DNA from: Fimenecus sp900545625
GTDB taxonomy: Bacteria > Bacillota > Clostridia > Oscillospirales > Acutalibacteraceae
Length of the DNA stretch: 64,000 bases
Reading direction: 5' to 3'
Assembly: GCA_963931525.1 (NCBI GenBank)
Contig: OZ007023.1
Location: 1,612,001-1,676,000, forward strand
Shown: piece by piece, positions 23,217 through 31,731 of the stretch
How the letters are laid out: each line of letters begins with the position of its first letter
How positions within the stretch are numbered: the stretch's first letter is position 1
Translations under genes and position numbers: made by a program
Notes under the pieces: generated by a model
What the model saw: only the letters and a program-made list of their open reading frames with translations
Told to the model about the DNA's origin: nothing
The model's database searches: none

Positions 23217-26042
23217 ATGGCGAAAGAGAATGTAAAAACTATTCAATCCGTTTTTTACCGCAATCGATTTGTATATCTTGCGGGAATTTGCGCCGCAGGC
23301 ATTATGACGCTTGTCTTTTTTTGCTATGACTTGGTGCCTTTCGGGGATATGACGATCCTGCGTATGGATCTATATCATCAGTACGGCCCGCTGTTCGCGG
23401 AATTATATGACCGTGTTACCGAGGGCGGTTCTCTTTTGTATTCGTGGCAGTCCGGTCTCGGCGGTAATTTTCTCGGTAATTTTCTGAATTATCTTTCCAG
23501 CCCATTTACCCTTTTGATTTTTGTTTTCGGGCATGAAAACATCACGGAAGCGATATCCGTGATGATCCTGCTCAAGTCCATTGCGTCTGCTTGCTCTTTT
23601 GCTTATTATTTAAAAGCAGCTACGGGGCGCAACGACGCGAGCATCGCTGCATTCGGCGTGCTGTATGCATTTTGCGGATACTTTGTCGCGTACTATTGGA
23701 ACGTGATGTGGATTGATGCCATGTACCTGTTCCCGCTGGTGATGCTGGGAATCGAGAACATCATCCGCCGCGGTAAACCGGGACTTTACTGTGTCTCTTT
23801 AGCGCTTTGCTTTATCACCAATTACTATATGGCGTATATGGTCTGTATTTTTGCCGTCCTGTACTTCCTGACCTTTTATTTTTCCAAATATGCAATCACT
23901 GAAAAATTTCACTCGCTCGGTGAGGGAGAACCCAAGCCGTCGATCATCAGACGGCTTAAAAACTCTGTGTTTTTCTGTGCCGGCTGGCAGTTCGCTTTTT
24001 ACTCTGTCCTTGCTGTTTCCTTGTGCTGCGTGTTGTTGTTCCCGCTCATTGAGGTATTGTCCTCCAGCTCTGCGACTTCGGGCAGCGCGCCGGAAAGCCT
24101 GCAAAAGTATTTTTCCGCCTTTGATTTTCTCGCCAATCACCTTGCGGCGACGGAACCGACGATCCGCAGCAGCGGCACGGATGTCCTACCGAATGTATAT
24201 TGCGGTATTTTAACGCTTATCCTTGTGCCGCTATATCTGTTTTGCAAAACCATTCCCGCGCGCGAAAAAGCGGCGCATATCTGTCTGCTTGGTATTCTTT
24301 ACCTGAGTTTTGACTTGAACGTCTTAAACTTCTTTTGGCACGGTCTGCATTTTCCGAACGATTTGCCGTACCGCTTTTCGTTCATGTATTCCTTTATCCT
24401 GCTGCGCATGGCTTACCGCGCCTTTACGCAGCTTAAGGCCTTTTCTATGCGGCAGGTCCTCGCTTCGGGCGTTGCACTTGTGGTGTTTATCATTTTTGTT
24501 GAAGAACTGACCTCCAAAAATGTGGATGACATTTCGCTGCTTTTGAGCCTTGTATTTGCGGTTGGATATGTCGTGATCCTGCATATTTTCAAAAACAAAA
24601 AGTACACGGCATCCGCTGTATCTGTACTGCTGCTGTGCACGGTGCTCTCGGAGATCGCGCTTGCCGATACCAATAAATATTCCATGAACCAGTCGAAAAC
24701 CAATTACACGTCAGATTATCAGGATTTCCGCGAATTGAAAGCGCAGCTTGACGAATATGACAGCGGCTTTTATCGCATGGAACTGACAAATTTGCGTACG
24801 CGCATGGATCCGAGCTGGTACAATTACAACGGTGTTTCCGTATTCTCCTCTATGGCATATGAAAAAACGGCGAATCTGCAAAGCGATGTCGGGCTGTTCA
24901 GCAATTATATCAACAGCTATACCTACAATCTGCAAACGCCTGTATACAATGCTATGTTCGGGCTGAAGTACATTGTGGATAACGATAACAGCAACATGAG
25001 CACACAGTTCTACCGCCGGCTGTTCTCGACGGATGGGTTTGTCGCCTATGAAAATCTATATGATCTGCCTGTCGCCTTCACCTGCAATTCGGCAGTTGCC
25101 TCTTGGGACGCGGGTGCAACGACGGATCCGTTTATGGCGCAGGAAAACTGGTTTGCAGCGGCTACAGGTATCCCCTCTGTCTTCGAAAGACTCCATGTGG
25201 ACTACATCAGCTACAACAATATCGCGGAATTTTTAGAAGGCGAAGTGGAAAGCGGCTCTGTTTCCTTCCAAAAACTCGACGCAAACGCGGGTGCGAGCTT
25301 TACGATGGAATTTACACCGCAGACAACCGGCAACGTGTATGTCTACATTCAATCGGACGAAGCTGAAACTGTCACTTTCTCTTCCAACCTGTTCTCAAAG
25401 TCCGTCACCCCGTCGGATGGATATATCCTGGATCTTGGAGCACATAATGCGGGTGAAACCGTTTATGTAGATGTATCCGTAAAAAGCACGTCGCAAAACG
25501 GAACGATGGAGTTTTACGCTTACACCATGGATATGACCGCGTTTGAAACAGGATATGAATCGCTTGCAGACGGCGGGCTGACTATAGACGCATACAGCGA
25601 TACCTACCTGCACGGTACGCTGACCGCCGGCGAAGACGAGATCGTTTACACCTCCATCCCCTATGACGAAAATTGGCAGATCTATGTGGATGGACAGCCG
25701 ATTTATTCGGAGGATATTTTTGCGATTTCCGAAGGGCTTTTGGGCTTTAGAATCGGTGCGGGCGAGCACGAGATCACGCTGCGGTATGTTTCAGCTGGAC
25801 TTTATACAGGCGCAATCGTGACCTGCATCGCGATCCTTTTCGGAACATTCCTCGTGATCTGCCGCAGGCGTGAATGGCTTTGGTATAAACCCAAATACAC
25901 AAAGAAATGGACGACGCTTACAAGCGAAGAGACACTGCCGATACCGGCTGCAAAAACCAAGCCACAGGATAATTTCATTGCGGAATATTTAGATTTGGAT
26001 ATCATCGTAGAAGACCGTAAAAAGGATTCGGATTCCAAATAA
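23217..26042 (+). CDS. YfhO-family polytopic membrane protein
   Basis: This 941-residue protein has about a dozen hydrophobic segments in the first 480 residues. A large extracytoplasmic region of about 360 residues follows (soluble, Asn/Tyr/Ser-rich, with beta-sandwich-like repeats near 640-800), then a membrane helix near 865-885 and a charged cytosolic tail. The start (RMDLYHQYGPLFAELYDR, then SWQSGLGGNF) and YYWNVMWIDAMYLFPLVMLG are typical of YfhO, a GT-C glycosyltransferase-like family linked in Bacillota to glycosylation of cell-wall polymers. The donor and acceptor cannot be read from sequence. AAAGGA lies seven nt before the ATG. It is a single-gene unit with its own promoter and terminator. 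Confidence 0.88.
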   Translation: MAKENVKTIQSVFYRNRFVYLAGICAAGIMTLVFFCYDLVPFGDMTILRMDLYHQYGPLFAELYDRVTEGGSLLYSWQSGLGGNFLGNFLNYLSSPFTLLIFVFGHENITEAISVMILLKSIASACSFAYYLKAATGRNDASIAAFGVLYAFCGYFVAYYWNVMWIDAMYLFPLVMLGIENIIRRGKPGLYCVSLALCFITNYYMAYMVCIFAVLYFLTFYFSKYAITEKFHSLGEGEPKPSIIRRLKNSVFFCAGWQFAFYSVLAVSLCCVLLFPLIEVLSSSSATSGSAPESLQKYFSAFDFLANHLAATEPTIRSSGTDVLPNVYCGILTLILVPLYLFCKTIPAREKAAHICLLGILYLSFDLNVLNFFWHGLHFPNDLPYRFSFMYSFILLRMAYRAFTQLKAFSMRQVLASGVALVVFIIFVEELTSKNVDDISLLLSLVFAVGYVVILHIFKNKKYTASAVSVLLLCTVLSEIALADTNKYSMNQSKTNYTSDYQDFRELKAQLDEYDSGFYRMELTNLRTRMDPSWYNYNGVSVFSSMAYEKTANLQSDVGLFSNYINSYTYNLQTPVYNAMFGLKYIVDNDNSNMSTQFYRRLFSTDGFVAYENLYDLPVAFTCNSAVASWDAGATTDPFMAQENWFAAATGIPSVFERLHVDYISYNNIAEFLEGEVESGSVSFQKLDANAGASFTMEFTPQTTGNVYVYIQSDEAETVTFSSNLFSKSVTPSDGYILDLGAHNAGETVYVDVSVKSTSQNGTMEFYAYTMDMTAFETGYESLADGGLTIDAYSDTYLHGTLTAGEDEIVYTSIPYDENWQIYVDGQPIYSEDIFAISEGLLGFRIGAGEHEITLRYVSAGLYTGAIVTCIAILFGTFLVICRRREWLWYKPKYTKKWTTLTSEETLPIPAAKTKPQDNFIAEYLDLDIIVEDRKKDSDSK

Positions 26043-26057
26043 TATATAAGCATAAAT

Positions 26058-26091
26058 AAAAGCACCTTCGATCGAATCGGAGGTGCTTTTT
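26058..26091. terminator. bidirectional terminator between yfhO and the liv operon
   Basis: AAAAGCACCT (26058-26067) pairs with AGGTGCTTTT (26081-26090), with extra pairing CGAT/ATCG inside the loop. There is a T run on the plus side and a matching T run on the minus side (complement of the A run), between convergent genes. Confidence 0.85.
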
Positions 26092-26108
26092 GTATAGCTT
26101 ATGAACTT

Positions 26109-26738
26109 TTATAAATTTCTTCCGAGCTTGAGCTCAGCAAACTGCCGAATCGCCTGGGCGGTCTTTTGGAACCCGATGCGCCCGCTGTTGATGCACAAAG
26201 AATAGTTGCGCACATCGTTCCAGTCATGCCCGGTATAATAGCGATAGTAATCGCTTCTGTGTTTATCGATCTTTTTGATCTTGCGCTCGGCGTCCTTCTC
26301 GCTCAAGCCTTCGATCTCCACAATATTCTGCACGCAGGTTTCAGGCGGCGCCCAAACAAGCACGTCTACGAGATTCTCGAAGTCCCGCAGGACATAGTCT
26401 GCACAGCGCCCGACGATCACACAGGAGCGGCTTTCGGCAAGCTCCCGGATGATCTTCGCCTGGTAATTAAACAAATTTTCATTGGAAACGAAGTCACTGC
26501 TTTCAGGCGGAATCAGGCCGCCTGTGTATTTATGTGTCGACGGCGAAAAAATCCCCTTTTTGATCTTTTCATCCGATTCACCGAACAGCGAAAGGTTGAT
26601 GCCGCTGTCCTCGGAAGCCAAATAGAAGAGCTCGCGATCATAAAACGGAATATCCAGCTCTTTCGCCAGCATTTTGCCGACGGTCCTGCCGCCGCTGCCG
26701 TAACCGCGCGCAATGGTGATCACATAATTGTCGCCCAT
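26109..26738 (-). CDS. cytidylate kinase-like family protein
   Basis: A P-loop protein of 209 residues. The loop GYGSGGRTVGK at about 12-22 replaces the classical GxxxxGKS pattern, followed by ELDIPFYDRELFYLAS, CVIVGRCADYVLRD near 106 and a C-terminal HRSDYYRYYTGHDW near 160. It belongs to the group of cytidylate kinase-like proteins found widely in Clostridia, whose substrate has not been fixed; it is too diverged to call Cmk. It lies 21 nt after livF and is probably cotranscribed. AGGG lies before the ATG. Confidence 0.8.
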   Translation of the reverse strand: MGDNYVITIARGYGSGGRTVGKMLAKELDIPFYDRELFYLASEDSGINLSLFGESDEKIKKGIFSPSTHKYTGGLIPPESSDFVSNENLFNYQAKIIRELAESRSCVIVGRCADYVLRDFENLVDVLVWAPPETCVQNIVEIEGLSEKDAERKIKKIDKHRSDYYRYYTGHDWNDVRNYSLCINSGRIGFQKTAQAIRQFAELKLGRNL

Positions 26739-26759
26739 ATTTACCCTGCCTTTCCGGAA

Positions 26760-27470
26760 TTACTCCCCCAAATAGGCTTTTTGAACGGACGGGTCGTGCA
26801 TCAGATCCGAGGCTTTGCCGGAAAGCGTAATGGAACCCGTCTCCAAAACATAGGCACGGTCTGCAATGGCAAGCGCCTTTTTAGCATTCTGCTCGACCAG
26901 CAGAACGGTCGTGCCGCTTTCGCTGATGACTCGGATAATGTCAAAAATTTCCGAGACAAGCAGCGGCGAAAGACCCATGGAAGGCTCATCCATTAAAATA
27001 ATGCGCGGATTGCTCATCAACGCCCTGCCCATGGCAAGCATTTGCTGCTCGCCGCCGGAAAGCGTTCCGGCGATCTGGTTTTTACGCTCCTCCAGCCTCG
27101 GGAAACGTGCATAGACCTTTTCAAGGGATTCGCGGATACCGGCTTTGTCCTTGCGCGTATATGCGCCGAGACGAAGGTTTTCCAGCACGCTCAGTTCCTG
27201 AAAAATACGTCTGCCTTCGGGGACATGTGCCATCCCCATGCCAACAATTTTATGCGCGGGCATTTTGGTAAGCTCTTTTCCCTCGAAAACGATACTCCCG
27301 CTTTTAGCCGGGATGAGCCCCGTAATGGTATGCAGGATCGTCGTCTTGCCTGCACCGTTTGCGCCGATCAGCGCAATAACCTCACCTTTTTCAACGGAAA
27401 ATGAGACGCCTTTTACCGCACGGATAACGCCGTAGCAGACTTCCAGATCTTTGACTTCAAGCATTGCCAT
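26760..27470 (-). CDS. livF: branched-chain amino-acid ABC transporter, ATP-binding protein LivF
   Basis: A nucleotide-binding subunit of 236 residues: Walker A GANGAGKTTILHTI, Q-loop region, signature LSGGEQQMLAMGRAL, Walker B IILMDEPSMGLSP, and the H-loop replaced by LLVEQNAKKAL as usual in LivF. GGAGGG lies seven nt before ATG 27470; a second in-frame ATG is two codons later. It works with LivG on the LivHM permease at the inner face of the membrane. Confidence 0.95.
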   Translation of the reverse strand: MAMLEVKDLEVCYGVIRAVKGVSFSVEKGEVIALIGANGAGKTTILHTITGLIPAKSGSIVFEGKELTKMPAHKIVGMGMAHVPEGRRIFQELSVLENLRLGAYTRKDKAGIRESLEKVYARFPRLEERKNQIAGTLSGGEQQMLAMGRALMSNPRIILMDEPSMGLSPLLVSEIFDIIRVISESGTTVLLVEQNAKKALAIADRAYVLETGSITLSGKASDLMHDPSVQKAYLGE

Positions 27471-27484
27471 GCCGTTACCCTCCT

Positions 27485-28243
27485 TTATTCTCCGAGATAT
27501 GCGGTGATGACTTCAGGATTTTTCAGAACTTCTGCAGTATCGCCGCGGGCGAGCACCTTACCGAAATTCAAGACCGTCAATTTTTCACAGATGCCGGAGA
27601 CCAAATGCATGTCGTGTTCAATCAGTAAGATCGTCATGTGGAATTCATCCCGTACGAATCGGATAGTATCCATAAGCTCAGAGGTCTCATTCGGGTTCAT
27701 GCCTGCTGCCGGCTCATCCAACAGCAAAAGTTTGGGATTCGTTGCCAACGCGCGCGCGATTTCCAGCTTGCGCTGCTTGCCGTAAGGCAGATTAGAGGAA
27801 AGTAATTCAGCATCGTCCTGCAAACCGAACACCGACAGCAGTTCCATGGCGCGGTCATCCATTTCCCGCTCTTTTTTGAAATAGGACGGCAGCTTAAGCA
27901 CACCGGAAAGTGTACTGTACTTGATTTGGTTGTGTAAACCGACTTTTACGTTATCCAGCACCGTCATCTGCCGAAACAGGCGGATATTCTGAAAGGTTCT
28001 GGCGATCCCCATGCGGTTGATTTCAATTTGCTTTTTGCCGACAATGCTTTTGCCGTCTAAAAAGATCTTGCCCTCCGTCGGCTTGTAAACACCGGTGAGC
28101 ATGTTGAATACCGTCGTTTTACCTGCGCCGTTCGGACCGATCAAGCCGTAAAGCTCCCCTGCTTCGATCTGCATTGAGAAATCATCTACGGCACGAAGCC
28201 CGCCGAATTGGATACCGAGGTTTTTTACTTCCAGCAAAGCCAT
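27485..28243 (-). CDS. livG: branched-chain amino-acid ABC transporter, ATP-binding protein LivG
   Basis: A protein of 252 residues with Walker A GPNGAGKTTVFNML, the LivG insertion containing GIARTFQNIRLFRQMTVLDN, signature LPYGKQRKLEIARALA, Walker B LLLDEPAAGMNPNE and H-loop LIEHDMHLV. Its ATG shares one base with the stop of livM (TAATG). GGAGG lies ten nt upstream. Confidence 0.95.
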   Translation of the reverse strand: MALLEVKNLGIQFGGLRAVDDFSMQIEAGELYGLIGPNGAGKTTVFNMLTGVYKPTEGKIFLDGKSIVGKKQIEINRMGIARTFQNIRLFRQMTVLDNVKVGLHNQIKYSTLSGVLKLPSYFKKEREMDDRAMELLSVFGLQDDAELLSSNLPYGKQRKLEIARALATNPKLLLLDEPAAGMNPNETSELMDTIRFVRDEFHMTILLIEHDMHLVSGICEKLTVLNFGKVLARGDTAEVLKNPEVITAYLGE

Positions 28244-29340
28244 TAGGAATTCGCCTCCTTATCCAATTTGTTGCCGCGTTTTTTATTTTGCAACAGGTTC
28301 ATGATAGAGATCTTCTCTTTGAACACATTGATTTTCTCATTGTTATTCGCAAGCATCATCAAAATCAGCACGATCGAATAAATCAGCATACGGTAGCTGT
28401 CAAACTCACGCAAGACCTCGGGCAAAGCTGTCAGAATGATCGCAGCGATGATCGAACCGCGTGTACTGCCTATGCCGCCAAGCACGACAAAAACCAGGAT
28501 CGTGATCGACATGTTGTAGCCAAAGTTTCTGGTCGTCGCGGTCAGAGAGGCCAAATTGTGCGCGTATAATACGCCGGCGATCCCGGCAAAAAACGCAGAC
28601 ACCGTAAACACGATCAGTTTATATTTCGTGACATTGATCCCAACGCTTTCGGCCGCAATACGGTTATCACGAATGGACATGACCGCACGCCCTGTACGCG
28701 AATGGATCAGGTTGAGCGAAACAAAAACCGTGATCACAAGCAGGATGAAACCGATCAAAAATGTGGAATCCCGCGGTGTGCCCGTAATGCCGAGTGCGCC
28801 TTTGATCAGCACTTCTCCGTTTTCGGAAAGCCCAAGTGCATTGGTGCTTTCCAAAGAAACATGCAGACCGTTTTCATCAATGCCGACATATAACAGGTTC
28901 ACAATATTCTTAATGATCTCGCCGAACGCAAGCGTAACGATGGCAAGATAGTCACCTTTTAAGCGCAGTACTGGGATGCCGATCAGAAGGCCGCAGATCC
29001 CGGCACATATACCGCCGAGCAGCAGCGCGATCAAAAAGCGAAGCCAATCGGGTTGAATCGTTTCTTCAAAAGTAACCGAGAAAAATGCACTGATATATGC
29101 ACCGACACACATAAACCCTGCATGTCCCAAAGAAAGATCACCAAGAATACCGACGACGAGATTCAGCGAGACAGCCATTATGGAATATGTGCACAACGGC
29201 ACAAGCAGCCCGGTAAAGAGGCTGGACATGCTGCCGGTCGCCTGTAAAATCTGTACGACGATAAACATCACGGCGAGCATAGCGTAGGTGATCAGGTCAT
29301 TTTTGGTCGTTGCTTTTAACGTTCTTTTTTTAGAAGCCAT
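28243..29340 (-). CDS. livM: branched-chain amino-acid ABC transporter permease LivM
   Basis: A permease of 365 residues with about nine to ten hydrophobic segments, the family pattern NLVVGILGDLSLGHAGFMCV near 65, RLKGDYLAIVTLAFGEI near 130 and SRTGRAVMSIRDNRIAAESV near 215. A basic C-terminal tail (about 345-365) is longer than usual. ATG 29340 follows GAGGTGA; the GTG at 29349 is inside that motif and is not used. It starts 10 nt after livH. Confidence 0.94.
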   Translation of the reverse strand: MASKKRTLKATTKNDLITYAMLAVMFIVVQILQATGSMSSLFTGLLVPLCTYSIMAVSLNLVVGILGDLSLGHAGFMCVGAYISAFFSVTFEETIQPDWLRFLIALLLGGICAGICGLLIGIPVLRLKGDYLAIVTLAFGEIIKNIVNLLYVGIDENGLHVSLESTNALGLSENGEVLIKGALGITGTPRDSTFLIGFILLVITVFVSLNLIHSRTGRAVMSIRDNRIAAESVGINVTKYKLIVFTVSAFFAGIAGVLYAHNLASLTATTRNFGYNMSITILVFVVLGGIGSTRGSIIAAIILTALPEVLREFDSYRMLIYSIVLILMMLANNNEKINVFKEKISIMNLLQNKKRGNKLDKEANS

Positions 29341-29350
29341 GACTATCACC

Positions 29351-30232
29351 TCACACTTTCTCGCTGATTTTCTTGCCCATAAGCCCGGTAGGCTTGATCA
29401 GGAGCACCAAAATCAAAACGGCAAACACGATTGCATCGGAAAGCTGGGTGGAAATATAGCCCTTACTCAAATTTTCAATCACACCGAGCAGAATACCGCC
29501 GAGCATCGCGCCGGGAATTGAGCCGATCCCGCCGAATACCGCGGCTGTAAACGCCTTAATGCCGGGCATGGCGCCGGTCGTCGGGGAAAGCGCAGGATAC
29601 GCGGAACAAAGCAGCGCGCCCGCTACGGCCGCCAGTGCCGAGCCGATGGCAAAGGTCAGCGTTATGGTCGCGTTGACATTGATCCCCATAAGCTGCGCGG
29701 CACCGCGATCTTCCGATACTGCGCGCATGGCTCTGCCGGGCTTCGTCTTATTGATAAAGAGTGTAAGCGCGATCATCAATATGATAGAGATCACTATGGT
29801 TGCGATCGTCTCACCGGAGATGTGCAGCGCACCGTCAAACAAAGAGACAGGCGGAATCGAAATGACGGATGAAAAACTCTTTGTGTCTGAGCCGAAAATC
29901 AGCAGCGCCGCATTTTGCAGCAGATAGCTGACGCCGATCGCAGTAATCAGGACGGCCAAAGACGACGCATTGCGCAGCGGTTTGTAGGCAACCCTTTCAA
30001 TGACAACGCCCAAGACCATGCAGACAAGAATCGAACAAAGCACACTGACAAAAGCAGGTACGCCGGCATTTGAAGCCAAAATATATATGATATACGCGCC
30101 GATCATGATAACATCGCCGTGCGCAAAATTCAGCATTTTGGCAATGCCGTATACCATGGTATACCCCAAGGCGATCAGTGCGTAAATACTACCTAAGCTG
30201 ATGCCGGAAACCAAGTAGGAAAGAAAATCCAT
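29351..30232 (-). CDS. livH: branched-chain amino-acid ABC transporter permease LivH
   Basis: A permease of 293 residues with about eight hydrophobic segments. Typical pieces are GISLGSIYALIALGYTMVYG and MLNFAHGDVIMIGAYI at the N-terminus, and GAMPGIKAFTAAVFGGIGS with PGAMLGGILLG later. GGGAGG lies seven nt upstream of the ATG and abuts a long perfect hairpin in the livJ-livH spacer, which could affect its translation. Confidence 0.95.
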   Translation of the reverse strand: MDFLSYLVSGISLGSIYALIALGYTMVYGIAKMLNFAHGDVIMIGAYIIYILASNAGVPAFVSVLCSILVCMVLGVVIERVAYKPLRNASSLAVLITAIGVSYLLQNAALLIFGSDTKSFSSVISIPPVSLFDGALHISGETIATIVISIILMIALTLFINKTKPGRAMRAVSEDRGAAQLMGINVNATITLTFAIGSALAAVAGALLCSAYPALSPTTGAMPGIKAFTAAVFGGIGSIPGAMLGGILLGVIENLSKGYISTQLSDAIVFAVLILVLLIKPTGLMGKKISEKV

Positions 30233-30243
30233 AGCTGTCCTCC

Positions 30244-30294
30244 CATATGTATTTTGAAAAGTCGCATCCTGTGCAATTTTTCAAAATACATATG
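30244..30294 (-). repeat. 17-bp perfect inverted repeat in the livJ-livH spacer
   Basis: Arms at 30244-30260 and 30278-30294 (CATATGTATTTTGAAAA and its exact complement) flank a 17-nt loop. On the minus strand the second arm ends directly before GGGAGG of livH. The stem is A/T-rich and has no T tract after it, so it looks more like an mRNA stability or translation element, or a protein-binding palindrome, than a terminator. Confidence 0.75.
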
Positions 30295-30311
30295 CTTTCT
30301 AAATATTTCAA

Positions 30312-30347
30312 AGTATGCCGTATGGAGCTTTCTCCATACGGCATACT
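30312..30347 (-). terminator. stem-loop after livJ (attenuating terminator)
   Basis: A 16-bp perfect stem (30312-30327 with 30332-30347, AGTATGCCGTATGGAG and complement) has a 4-nt loop. On the minus strand it is followed by an interrupted T-rich stretch (TTTGAAATATTT). It lies 17 nt after the livJ stop. Such hairpins often protect the mRNA of the binding protein and reduce read-through into the permease genes. Confidence 0.7.
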
Positions 30348-30364
30348 CGAATGAAGATCAAGTG

Positions 30365-31525
30365 TTACTGAAGCACAGTGTAGTCGCCGTTTTCAATGCG
30401 AACAACGATAGGCGGCTTAGAGGGCTCGCCATCCGTACCCCAGGTGATGCCCTGACCGGTCACGCCGGTGAAAGTGATGCTGGTTATAGCGGCTTTCAAA
30501 GCCTCGCAGGTCTCAGAAGCCGACATATCCGGTGTGATGCCCGCCTGCTCGGCAGCCTGCTTGATGATATAGATCGCATCATATGCATCCGCAGCAAACT
30601 GATTGAGCGTAGAGGTATCCGAATACTTCTCTGTGTATTTCGACACAAAGTTTACAGTATGCTCATCCGTCGACGAAGGCGTGAACGGTGTCAAGAGCAT
30701 GACGCCTTCCAGCAGGGAATAATCATAGCCGTCGATCCGAAGCAAGCCATCCAAACCGTCACAGCCGAACCACGTGACATCAAGCCCTGCAGTATTCGCC
30801 TGCTGGATGATCAGAGAAGCCTCGGTGTAATAAATTGGCAGGAAAACAAGTTCAGCGCCGGAAGAACGGATGGACTGCAGTTGTGCAGAGAAGTCCGTAG
30901 CAGTCTCTGAAGTAAAAGATTCATCGGCAACTACGTTAAGGCCCTGCTCACCAGCCTCAGCAAGGAAGCTGTTCCGAATGCCGGAAGAATATGTGTCGGA
31001 CGCATCATAGAGAATGGCAACCTGTGTAGCAAGGTTGTTTCCCGCAATATAGTCCGCCGCCTCAACGCCCTGCTGCGGGTCAGAGAAGCAAACGCGGAAC
31101 GCATTATCACCCTCGATCGCTTCGACTGCCGTTGCAGAAGGCGTCAGAAGGAACATATTGTCTTCGGAAGCGCGGCCCTGAAATGCAGCGCAGGCGCCGG
31201 AGGTCACGGAGCCGAGCGAGATCTGCATACCCCAGTCGATCAGCGTGCTGTATGCGTTCGTGGCTCTTTCGGCATCCGCCTCGTCGTCTTCCATTTCGAA
31301 TTCAACTTGGTAGCCGTTAATGCCGCCGTTTGCGTTGATCTCCTCAACAGCAAGCAGCGCACCGTTCTGAACGCCGATACCGTACTGCGCGTTATCGCCG
31401 GTCAGCGGGCCGCTCATGCCGATTTTGATGGTGTTCGAATCCGAGGAACCCGAACCACATGCCGCAAAGCACAGAACCACTAAGGTCAGCGCCAAGAGCA
31501 CGGCAAGAACCTTTTTCATTTTCAT
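30365..31525 (-). CDS. livJ: branched-chain amino-acid ABC transporter, substrate-binding lipoprotein
   Basis: A protein of 386 residues with a lipoprotein signal: Lys-rich start, hydrophobic core, then the lipobox LCFAAC near residue 22, followed by a Ser/Gly linker. The mature part has IKIGMSGPLTGDNAQYG and GYQVEFEMEDDEADAERATN, as in Leu/Ile/Val-binding proteins. The exact ligand is not readable. ATG 31525 has GGAGG seven nt upstream; the frame extends 58 codons further, across the promoter, and that extension is rejected. It is the first gene of livJHMGF. Confidence 0.94.
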   Translation of the reverse strand: MKMKKVLAVLLALTLVVLCFAACGSGSSDSNTIKIGMSGPLTGDNAQYGIGVQNGALLAVEEINANGGINGYQVEFEMEDDEADAERATNAYSTLIDWGMQISLGSVTSGACAAFQGRASEDNMFLLTPSATAVEAIEGDNAFRVCFSDPQQGVEAADYIAGNNLATQVAILYDASDTYSSGIRNSFLAEAGEQGLNVVADESFTSETATDFSAQLQSIRSSGAELVFLPIYYTEASLIIQQANTAGLDVTWFGCDGLDGLLRIDGYDYSLLEGVMLLTPFTPSSTDEHTVNFVSKYTEKYSDTSTLNQFAADAYDAIYIIKQAAEQAGITPDMSASETCEALKAAITSITFTGVTGQGITWGTDGEPSKPPIVVRIENGDYTVLQ

Positions 31526-31536
31526 AAATATGCCTC

Positions 31537-31580
31537 CCAATATAGTTTTGCAGGATAGAAAGCCTGTTCCTGCATATTGG
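31537..31580 (-). promoter_or_regulatory. structured 5' leader hairpin of livJ
   Basis: On the minus strand CCAATAT (31580-31574) pairs with ATATTGG (31543-31537) and, inside it, GCAGGA (31573-31568) pairs with TCCTGC (31555-31550). The structure begins shortly after the predicted start site and ends exactly at the GGGAGG of livJ, so it is placed to affect ribosome access. It matches no riboswitch class I know. Confidence 0.55.
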
Positions 31581-31601
31581 ACATTCGTTAAGAATGGAAT
31601 C

Positions 31602-31630
31602 AGTATATACAGTTTTAGGTGATTTGTCAA
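31602..31630 (-). promoter_or_regulatory. SigA-type promoter of the liv operon
   Basis: TTGACA (31630-31625), 17 nt, TATACT (31607-31602). Transcription would start near 31595, about 70 nt upstream of the livJ ATG. Confidence 0.88.
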
Positions 31631-31731
31631 GAAAAAAAGCGGCTTTTTAGAAGCTGTTTTATGAAATTTGTAGTGCGCAACGTACCGGTTTATATGCAAT
31701 TTGCCGCCCTGTACACTGCGCGCATTTCAAA

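Noticed and set aside
26166..26996. 276-codon open frame on the plus strand
   Set aside because: Antisense to the cytidylate-kinase-like gene and livF.
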